Of a stretch of 9,443 bases of DNA, positions 1-5,612 are shown piece by piece. The notes under the pieces were generated by a model that did not search any database, was not told the DNA's origin, and saw nothing but the letters and a program-made list of their open reading frames with translations. Position 1 is the stretch's first letter. Every line of letters begins with the position of its first letter. The translations under genes and the position numbers were made by a program. The DNA comes from Bryobacterales bacterium (GTDB lineage Bacteria > Acidobacteriota > Terriglobia > Bryobacterales > Bryobacteraceae): NCBI GenBank assembly GCA_025462985.1, contig JAOAPP010000697.1, positions 1-9,443 on the forward strand, given 5' to 3'.

Positions 1-750
1 GTGGTGGCGCCCGGCAACCAGATCGCCTCACTATTGGCACGACATGGTACCCTCGCCATGCTGAACCCCGGGAACCTGGTCAAGCTTGCAACTTATCAGA
101 GCCCCGCCCCTGCGGCTGACACAATACCTGTCCAGCCGGCTGTGCCTGACGATCCTGACGTCCAGCCCGCCGGTGTTCACATCCCGGGCGGGTACTCCCA
201 TAGCTATTACGTAATGAGTGGGACCAGCATGGCTGCCGCTGTAGTAACCGGCGCGGTGGCTGACCTGCTCCAGGCAGCACCTTCGCTCACTCCAGATCAG
301 GTCAAAATCCTCCTGATGCAAACCGCCTCGAAGACCTTTCCCGTCTCAAGTACCGTTGTTGATTCAGCCTCGGGCCAAATCTATACCAGCTATTACGACC
401 TGTTTACAATTGGCGCCGGATACATTGACCTGAAAGCAGCTATGGCGGCGATCAAGCAGGTTCCCTCTGGAGTGACGGCTCTATCTCCGGTGGCTACTTA
501 CGACGGCACAACCGGCGATGTTGACCTTTCTTTCGACCCGAGCTCGGTTTTCGCTAATAAGGCGCTCTGGGGCACAGATACAATCTTCGGCAGTTCCGTT
601 GTGACCGGCAATAAGGCCCTTTGGGGCACACAGGCCGTTTGGGGGGCCTCTTCCGATTCCTCCGAAAAGGCGCTCTGGGGTACGAAAGCCCTTTGGGGAA
701 CAAGCACTCATAGCTCGTCAGAGAGCATCGCTGTGAAGGGTGAAGAATAA
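1..750 (+). CDS. Subtilisin-like S8 serine protease, C-terminal part (5' end outside window)
   Basis: This is the last 249 codons of a secreted subtilase that would hydrolyse peptide bonds outside the cytoplasm. The frame is open from base 1, and the first residues (VVAPGNQI) match the conserved stretch that precedes the catalytic Ser region in S8 enzymes. The true start, signal peptide and catalytic Asp and His therefore lie upstream. The nucleophile motif S-G-T-S-M-A is at residues 73-78, with catalytic Ser76 (bases 226-228). The usual following Pro is Ala here (GTSMAAA). About 65 residues, partly Pro-rich (35-58), separate APG from GTS, which is longer than in simple subtilisins. Residues 90-153 look like the remaining catalytic-domain helices. 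From residue 187 the tail is made of KALWGT-like hexads with an 18-residue period, a style I recognise from acidobacterial subtilases. The gene ends with TAA just before an intrinsic terminator. Family confidence is high; substrate is unknown. Confidence 0.9.
   Translation: MVAPGNQIASLLARHGTLAMLNPGNLVKLATYQSPAPAADTIPVQPAVPDDPDVQPAGVHIPGGYSHSYYVMSGTSMAAAVVTGAVADLLQAAPSLTPDQVKILLMQTASKTFPVSSTVVDSASGQIYTSYYDLFTIGAGYIDLKAAMAAIKQVPSGVTALSPVATYDGTTGDVDLSFDPSSVFANKALWGTDTIFGSSVVTGNKALWGTQAVWGASSDSSEKALWGTKALWGTSTHSSSESIAVKGEE
559..720 (+). repeat. Three 54-bp coding repeats (KALWGT hexad pairs) in the subtilase tail
   Basis: Three consecutive 18-residue units start at bases 559, 613 and 667. Each begins with the hexad KALWGT, followed by a second related hexad (DTIFGS, QAVWGA, KALWGT), then a polar six-residue spacer (SVVTGN, SSDSSE, STHSSS). 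The DNA is also similar between units around the 'aaggc.ct.tgggg' core, but third-position differences show that the units are not recent identical copies. The Trp/Gly-rich pattern suggests a short extracellular binding or anchoring tail; this function is inferred. Confidence 0.8.
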
Positions 751-769
751 AGGGTGTCATGACCTCCTT

Positions 770-808
770 CGAGAATGCCCATGTCTACCAACCTGGGCAT
801 TCTCGTTT
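770..808 (+). terminator. Rho-independent terminator of the subtilase gene
   Basis: A perfect inverted repeat pairs bases 770-781 with 794-805: a 12-bp, GC-containing stem around a 12-nt loop. A short T-run (gtttct) follows. It begins 20 nt after the subtilase stop codon and separates that gene from the histidine kinase gene. No convincing sigma-70 promoter was recognised in the remaining bases up to 893. Confidence 0.85.
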
Positions 809-893
809 CTATCCACGCCCATCTTGGCCTGAAAAATGAGAGCTTTCGAGCGCAATCGCAACAAATAGTAATGTCGGCCTGAACAACTAGTTT

Positions 894-3800
894 ATGGGAG
901 TCAGTTTCAATCGCCCTGCGCAGGGATGCTTCGTGCGCGCTGCTCCTTCTCTAGAGGTTAGGCCTCTCGCGCTCCTGGGATTCCTTCTTGTACTTGCTGG
1001 ATATCTGCCTGGGGCCCCGGCCGCCACAAGCGATGCCCCTGCGCAGTCCGTCCAGTTGTCTGGCCGCTCACTCAATCAATATGTCCGCCGCGTTTGGCAG
1101 ACCGACGATGGCCTGCCGCAAAACTCGGTCAACGCCATCGCACAAACTTCTGACGGCTATCTCTGGCTAGGGACGGAGGCCGGGCTCAGCCGGTTCGATG
1201 GCTTTCAATTCACCGTATTCGATAAGAGCAACACCCCTGTCCTTGCCAGCAGCACCATTGCGGCTTTGCTCGTCGATCATGACAACATGCTGTGGATCGG
1301 TACACACGGCGGCGGCCTTGCCCGTTATCGGAGTGGGCGCTTCGAACCATTTCCCGAAAAGCACCGCTTTGCCGCCGAAACCATTCTTGCGCTTCATCAG
1401 GACAAAATCGGAGCGCTCTGGATCGGGACGGAGGGCGGTGGCCTATTTCGTTATTTCAGAGGCGATTTGAAGCACTACGGGATTGCAGAGGGCCTGCCTG
1501 CCAATTCCGTCTTCTCCATCGCCTCTGATTCTCATGGATACATTTGGGTCGGAACGCAACACGGCTTGGCGCGGCTTACACCGGGCGCCCCCCGTCTTTC
1601 AGCCGTTGCGCTTGGCCCGGGTCACGAGACAGTCCGATCGCTCTGCATCGACAGCAGAAACAGGATTTGGGTCGGCACGCGCAACGGACTGCTTTCACGG
1701 GATGCCAGTCGTGACGAACCCTTTTCCTTCGTTCCCGCTCTCAGCGGATACATGATCTCATCCATCTTCGAGGATCGCCTCCACTCTATTTGGGTCGGCA
1801 CTCTCGAAGCGGGGCTTCAGCATCTCATGGACGGACGACTGAACGCTCTCGACAAATCTGCTGGTGTATGGTCCCTTCTGGAGGACAAGGCGGGAACGCT
1901 CTGGGTAGGAACCGCCGAAAGCGGCTTGGTTTCGCTTCGCGAGGGTGCCTTCACTCCCCTCACGAGTGCGGAGGGCCTCGCCAGCGACATCAGCGTTGCT
2001 GTGTACCAGGACCGCTCCGGCGCTATTTGGATCGGATCCAACGGCGGTCTCACGCGATGGAAATCCGGCATCGCCACAATATTTTCGAAGCGCGACGGAC
2101 TGCCTGACGACATGATCTTCTCCGTCACTCAAGACGGCTCCGGTGTGCTCTGGGCCGGAACTCGCAAGGGCCTCGCTCGCCTGGAAGGCGATAGATTCCG
2201 TCCTTACAATGAGGGCCCACCGCTGCCCGCGGCGATTATGGCCACGTTCACCGACTTCGATGGCTCAATCTGGGTCGGGTCCCGCGGCGGCATCGCCCAC
2301 CTTGTGGGTTCACACTGGACTGCATACACTGCCGCGCAGGGCATGCCCGACCGGGTTGTCACTGCGATCGCACGCGATACCCAGAATCGCCTTTGGGCCG
2401 CTACGGACGGCGGCGGTCTTTTTGCCGTTCTCGAAAGCTCGTCTCGGGTTCGTCAGTTCACCGTTGGCGAGGGCCTGTCGAGCAATGTTGTCTATTCTCT
2501 TCTGCCTGAGAAAGACGGCTCTCTATGGCTGGGCACCGACAACGGACTCAGCCATCTCTCGAACGGGCAGTTCCAGAACCTGCCAAAGGCTGCCGGGCTG
2601 ATCGACGATGTGGTTCTGGCAATTATTGACGATCATCTTGGTAGTCTATGGCTCAGTTCCAACCGGGGTATCCAGCGCATCACTAAAAGCGACATCGCTC
2701 ACTACCTCTCCGCGCGCGGGCGTTTCGCTCTTCCTACTCAGGTCTTCAACCTTGCTGATGGACTGAAGAGCCGCGAATGCACCGGGGGCTTTCAACCTGC
2801 CGGATGGCGCGCCTCCGATGGTCGCCTCTGGTTTCCCACTTTGAAGGGGGTCGTCTCAATCGATCCTCGCAACGCCGTATCACCGCGATCCGATTTCCCG
2901 CCCGTACTTGAATCCGTTCTGGTCGGCGATAAGCCGGTTTCACCGTCGGGCTCCCTGATCATTCCCCCCGGCAAGAGGCAGGTCGAATTTCACTTCAGCG
3001 CCCCAGGCGCTCCCTCGCCCGAAAAACTTACATTCGCCTATCAGCTTGAGGGGTTCGATCATGATTGGGTCAACGTTGGCTCCCGTCGTATCGGTTACTA
3101 CACCAACCTCCCCGTAGGTCAGTTCAGATTTCGCATTCGCGCCTGCCTGTATGACGCTTGTACTGACAACGGATCGGGACTGGCTGTTTCGGTCGAGCCT
3201 TCCTTCTACGAATCGCCATGGTGTATCGGACTTGTGGTGCTCCTGTTCGGAGGCTTTGGCCTCGGTCTACACCGATTCCGCGTCCGGCAACTCAGCCAGA
3301 GTAAACGCAAGCTCCTTGAATTGGTCGACGAGCGCACGCTCGAACTTCTTCAATCGCGCGATGAACTCGAACTCAGAGTGCAGCAGCGAACGGAAGAACT
3401 CTCGATCGCCAATGGCGCCCTCGAAACCGAGATCGAAGTCCGCAAAGCCGCCGAACTCAAAGCCAATGCGGCGAGCTGGGCTAAATCCGAATTCTTGACG
3501 AACATGAGCCACGAGATCAGAACTCCCATCAACGGCATCATGGGAATGACTGATCTCGCCCTATCGACGAACCTCGACGAGGAGCAAAGCGAGTACCTAC
3601 AGATCATCAAGACCTCCGTGGATTCACTCTTGCGCATCGTGAACGATATCCTCGACTTCTCCAAAATCGAAGCCCGCAAGCTGGACCTCGAATCCATCTC
3701 TTTTCGTCTTCCGGAAACAGTCGACCAGCTCCAGCGGCTTATCTCGATCCGCGCCGCTCAAAAAGGGCTGTTCTTTAGCGTCAGTCTTGAACCCGATCTG

Positions 3801-4208
3801 CCGGTCGAACTCATCGGGGATCCGGGCCGTCTGCGTCAGATCCTCCTGAATCTACTCGAAAACGCTCTGAAGTTTACAGCGGCGGGCAGCATCTCACTTG
3901 CCGTTTCCACGGTTCGAATCACCGAGCGTGCCTGCACGCTCCGCTTCGCTGTGGCCGACACGGGTATCGGCGTCCCCAAAGAGAAACAGGCTCACATCTT
4001 CGATGCCTTCTCCCAGGCGGATAGCTCCTCTACCCGCAAATTCGGAGGAACGGGCCTGGGCCTGACAATCTGCAGCCAGCTCGTGACACTGATGCAAGGT
4101 CAACTAAGCGTGGAAAGCAGTGAAGGTGCTGGCAGCACGTTCTATTTCACCGCGCAGTTCGCCGTTCCTCTTCGTCAGGGCGTCTCCGAACCCGAACTGG
4201 CCGCTTGA
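894..4208 (+). CDS. Transmembrane sensor histidine kinase with double Reg_prop beta-propeller, Y_Y_Y, HisKA and HATPase domains
   Basis: A 1104-aa inner-membrane sensor kinase that would autophosphorylate on His and pass phosphate to an unidentified response regulator. Residues about 23-45 form a signal peptide. Residues 60-655 hold 14 Reg_prop repeats of the form (I/L)W(I/V)GT..GGL.R (for example 91, 134, 176, 218, 259, 300, 337, 379, 420, 460, 501, 545, 586, 646), enough for two seven-bladed propellers. A Y_Y_Y domain follows (about 695-768), then a membrane segment (777-793) and a charged coiled coil (797-860). HisKA has H873 in MSHEIRTP. HATPase motifs are the N box (N986, N990), the G1 box DTGIG (1022-1026), the F box (1035-1040) and the G2 box GGTGLGL (1051-1057). 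The protein ends soon after the ATPase domain, so unlike many relatives it has no receiver or AraC domain. The ATG at 894 lacks a clear ribosome site; GTG 933 is a credible alternative start. Relatives with this sensor often respond to carbohydrates, but the ligand here is unknown. Confidence 0.93.
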   Translation: MGVSFNRPAQGCFVRAAPSLEVRPLALLGFLLVLAGYLPGAPAATSDAPAQSVQLSGRSLNQYVRRVWQTDDGLPQNSVNAIAQTSDGYLWLGTEAGLSRFDGFQFTVFDKSNTPVLASSTIAALLVDHDNMLWIGTHGGGLARYRSGRFEPFPEKHRFAAETILALHQDKIGALWIGTEGGGLFRYFRGDLKHYGIAEGLPANSVFSIASDSHGYIWVGTQHGLARLTPGAPRLSAVALGPGHETVRSLCIDSRNRIWVGTRNGLLSRDASRDEPFSFVPALSGYMISSIFEDRLHSIWVGTLEAGLQHLMDGRLNALDKSAGVWSLLEDKAGTLWVGTAESGLVSLREGAFTPLTSAEGLASDISVAVYQDRSGAIWIGSNGGLTRWKSGIATIFSKRDGLPDDMIFSVTQDGSGVLWAGTRKGLARLEGDRFRPYNEGPPLPAAIMATFTDFDGSIWVGSRGGIAHLVGSHWTAYTAAQGMPDRVVTAIARDTQNRLWAATDGGGLFAVLESSSRVRQFTVGEGLSSNVVYSLLPEKDGSLWLGTDNGLSHLSNGQFQNLPKAAGLIDDVVLAIIDDHLGSLWLSSNRGIQRITKSDIAHYLSARGRFALPTQVFNLADGLKSRECTGGFQPAGWRASDGRLWFPTLKGVVSIDPRNAVSPRSDFPPVLESVLVGDKPVSPSGSLIIPPGKRQVEFHFSAPGAPSPEKLTFAYQLEGFDHDWVNVGSRRIGYYTNLPVGQFRFRIRACLYDACTDNGSGLAVSVEPSFYESPWCIGLVVLLFGGFGLGLHRFRVRQLSQSKRKLLELVDERTLELLQSRDELELRVQQRTEELSIANGALETEIEVRKAAELKANAASWAKSEFLTNMSHEIRTPINGIMGMTDLALSTNLDEEQSEYLQIIKTSVDSLLRIVNDILDFSKIEARKLDLESISFRLPETVDQLQRLISIRAAQKGLFFSVSLEPDLPVELIGDPGRLRQILLNLLENALKFTAAGSISLAVSTVRITERACTLRFAVADTGIGVPKEKQAHIFDAFSQADSSSTRKFGGTGLGLTICSQLVTLMQGQLSVESSEGAGSTFYFTAQFAVPLRQGVSEPELAA
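922..935 (+). promoter_or_regulatory. Possible ribosome binding site and GTG start for the histidine kinase
   Basis: AGGGA (922-926) lies six bases before an in-frame GTG (933-935), which is codon 14 of the longer reading. Starting there gives a compact signal peptide ([19 protein letters not shown]...) without the 13-residue extension. The ATG at 894 has no purine-rich site before it. Which start is used cannot be settled from sequence alone. Confidence 0.45.
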
Positions 4209-4756
4209 CCTGCCGAGACATGTTCGATCACCGGACGCAGTCTGTTCTTCAGGAAATCATCAATAGGACATGGCTTGCCCGACAGCGGAGCTTCTCCGAA
4301 CATCCGCCCGCAGGGAACAAGCAGACCGTTCTCGTCGGTCGGCGGCTTCAACCAGAAGCCCTCCACGAGTGCTCCCGGAATGCGTAGCACTCGCGTCTCG
4401 AAGTTGCCTGCATTCACCTCCGGCAGGCCCTCCAGCGCCAAGAATGCCTGCATCAATGTTTTGGCCTTATCACCGTAAGCCAAATTCGTCACGGTTGGAG
4501 GTGATGTCGCACTGACGTCGCCAGCAACAACCTCGCCCGGAGCCGAACCGGCGAGATAGCGCCAACCGACCAGCCTCGCGGCGGTCGGAAGGTGAAAATC
4601 GCCAGCTACATGGTTTACATTGAGGTGCCAGATGGGCTGCGAGTACGGGTTTACAGTGAGGCCGGGCGCAACTCGCCCCAATCGCACCAGATGCAGAAGC
4701 CCGGTCTCGAAGGCCTGTCTGCGCTCGGTCGAAGATTTCCCAGAGATCAATGGCAT
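4175..4756 (-). CDS. Uncharacterised 193-aa protein encoded after the papain-like protease
   Basis: I do not recognise a named domain. The protein is soluble-looking, with no signal peptide or membrane segment. Conspicuous stretches are a [15 protein letters not shown] region (43-57), VGWRYLAG (63-70), and a C-terminal part with [15 protein letters not shown] (123-137), a LLVPCG turn (145-150) and an acidic/hydrophobic end around IDDFLKNRL (165-173). From memory, uncharacterised proteins with a similar 'LRIPAL...LWLK...P' pattern are found beside papain-like cysteine proteases in other bacteria; this needs a search. The start is well supported: AGGAGG (4762-4767) sits five bases upstream and overlaps the TAG stop of the protease gene, so translation is probably coupled. 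It is the last gene of the sigma operon. Its 3' end overlaps the convergent histidine kinase gene by 34 nt. It may be a substrate, inhibitor or adaptor of the protease (inference). Confidence 0.8.
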   Translation of the reverse strand: MPLISGKSSTERRQAFETGLLHLVRLGRVAPGLTVNPYSQPIWHLNVNHVAGDFHLPTAARLVGWRYLAGSAPGEVVAGDVSATSPPTVTNLAYGDKAKTLMQAFLALEGLPEVNAGNFETRVLRIPGALVEGFWLKPPTDENGLLVPCGRMFGEAPLSGKPCPIDDFLKNRLRPVIEHVSAGQAASSGSETP

Positions 4757-4761
4757 AACGG

Positions 4762-4768
4762 CCTCCTA
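4762..4768 (-). promoter_or_regulatory. Strong ribosome binding site overlapping a stop codon
   Basis: On the minus strand these bases read TAGGAGG. The TAG is the stop codon of the protease gene, and AGGAGG is a near-perfect Shine-Dalgarno sequence five bases before the ATG at 4756. The arrangement fixes the downstream start and suggests translational coupling of the two products at similar levels. Confidence 0.85.
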
Positions 4769-5275
4769 AGGTCGATCCAAGAGATATGAGTCGCTCCACT
4801 CCCCTGCATGGCGGTAGGAAGAAACGAATTGTGGGTAGGGAAGAATCGAGTTGCCCCAGTACGGATCGGCAACATCAACCCACTGCTCTCCCGAGTGCGA
4901 CACGGAATACCCGCTGATCATGACGAAGTGGGCCCGCTGCTCGCCAATCCATTGAATTCTCGCGCAGACCGGTCGGCCCGCATCGATCTGAGTGCGGATT
5001 TCGCCGAACTTCAGAAATCTCCCCAATACCTGGCAATTGAGATTCTTATTGAGCATTGTGTTGACCGCGGCGAGAGCATCCTCGAGCGGGGCGGTCCGGT
5101 CACACTGGACCGCTGCGGCGCCGCAACAGTCGGCGTTCGATCGGAGGACATTTTTTGCGATTCCGCACTGATCCAGCGCAAGACCAGGGAAAAAATAGTT
5201 CGAGACTGTCGCCGCAACTGCGGCCCAGCACCAGTTAAGCTTCTTTTGTGGTTCGATTTGGAACGGATTCGGCAT
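4766..5275 (-). CDS. Papain-like cysteine protease (C70/AvrRpt2-like, C39-type fold)
   Basis: A 169-aa, single-domain cysteine protease of the papain-like superfamily, predicted cytosolic because it has no signal peptide or membrane helix. The N-terminal block Q10-KKL-NWCWAA matches the family signature: Q10 would form the oxyanion hole and C16 is the nucleophile. H116 (in RAHFVMISGY) and D137 (in VADPYWG) complete the expected Cys-His-Asp/Asn triad with normal spacing. Further cysteines (C37, C50-C51, C58, C81, C104) are frequent for so small a protein. A Q/C...CC...C pattern after the nucleophile helix recurs in this family as I remember it, and could bind metal or form disulfides. The length equals the bare catalytic domain, with no propeptide or targeting extension. 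It starts three bases after the 106-aa gene, with GAGGA upstream spanning that gene's end. The substrate is unknown; the co-encoded small proteins are obvious candidates. All three catalytic residues are present, so activity is likely. Confidence 0.85.
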   Translation of the reverse strand: MPNPFQIEPQKKLNWCWAAVAATVSNYFFPGLALDQCGIAKNVLRSNADCCGAAAVQCDRTAPLEDALAAVNTMLNKNLNCQVLGRFLKFGEIRTQIDAGRPVCARIQWIGEQRAHFVMISGYSVSHSGEQWVDVADPYWGNSILPYPQFVSSYRHAGEWSDSYLLDRP

Positions 5276-5278
5276 TGG

Positions 5279-5599
5279 TCAATCCTCACGACCGTTGTCA
5301 GATTCGGTCCGCGGTAGTTGCGACTGCGGCTGAAGCAGGATAAACGGCCCGATGATCGTGACGGAGCCTGACGCCAAACTGCCCGGATTTCCTCCCGCGC
5401 CCTTAGGGCGATCGACAGGTGCGCCCCCAGTTTTGCCAAGCGCCGTGCTCGACGCCTGACTCTCGTCAAAGGTCCTCGCCAAGAGCTTCTGGTCGGAGGA
5501 GTCATCCGGGACCACTGGAAGATCCTCAGCCCCCGATTCCACGCGCTGCGTCAATGTGAAGCCGTCTCTTTCGAACTTGATCTTGTACTCAACGAACAC
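5279..5599 (-). CDS. Uncharacterised 106-aa protein between the kinase and protease genes
   Basis: No known family recognised. The start chosen is the GTG at 5599, because AAGGAG (5606-5611) lies exactly six bases upstream and just before the kinase stop codon (5613-5615). The frame stays open to an ATG at 5677, but that start would overlap the kinase gene by 65 nt and has no comparable site. The product has three parts: a beta-like N-terminus (VEYKIKFERDGFTLTQRVES, about 3-22), a polar, Gly/Pro/Ser-rich middle that is probably disordered (23-78, with GG pairs at 58-59 and 69-70), and a short hydrophobic stretch (SVTIIGPFILLQP, 79-91) before a charged tail. The hydrophobic stretch is too short and Pro-interrupted for a confident membrane helix, and there is no signal peptide. 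Its place directly before the protease gene suggests a regulator, substrate or protected partner of that enzyme (inference). Confidence 0.75.
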   Translation of the reverse strand: MFVEYKIKFERDGFTLTQRVESGAEDLPVVPDDSSDQKLLARTFDESQASSTALGKTGGAPVDRPKGAGGNPGSLASGSVTIIGPFILLQPQSQLPRTESDNGRED

Positions 5600-5605
5600 A
5601 CTAAG

Positions 5606-5611
5606 CTCCTT
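5606..5611 (-). promoter_or_regulatory. Ribosome binding site that fixes the GTG start of the 106-aa gene
   Basis: The minus strand reads AAGGAG here, with a six-base spacer to the GTG at 5599. It falls in the 13-nt gap after the kinase gene, overlapping nothing else. This is why the shorter reading frame is preferred over the longer one beginning at 5677. Confidence 0.8.
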
Positions 5612-5612
5612 T

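Noticed and set aside
826..883. Direct repeat GGCCTGAA at 826-833 and 876-883 upstream of the histidine kinase gene
   Set aside because: Only eight bases long and spaced 50 bp apart; two copies of this size may be chance and no promoter elements align with them.
1071..2858. Recurring 'ctctgg..cgg.ac' DNA motifs in the histidine kinase gene
   Set aside because: They encode the WxGT core of Reg_prop blades and are protein-level repeats, not a DNA repeat array or mobile element.
4808..5317. 169-codon plus-strand open frame opposite the protease gene
   Set aside because: The minus strand encodes intact protease motifs with good ribosome sites; the antisense frame has none.
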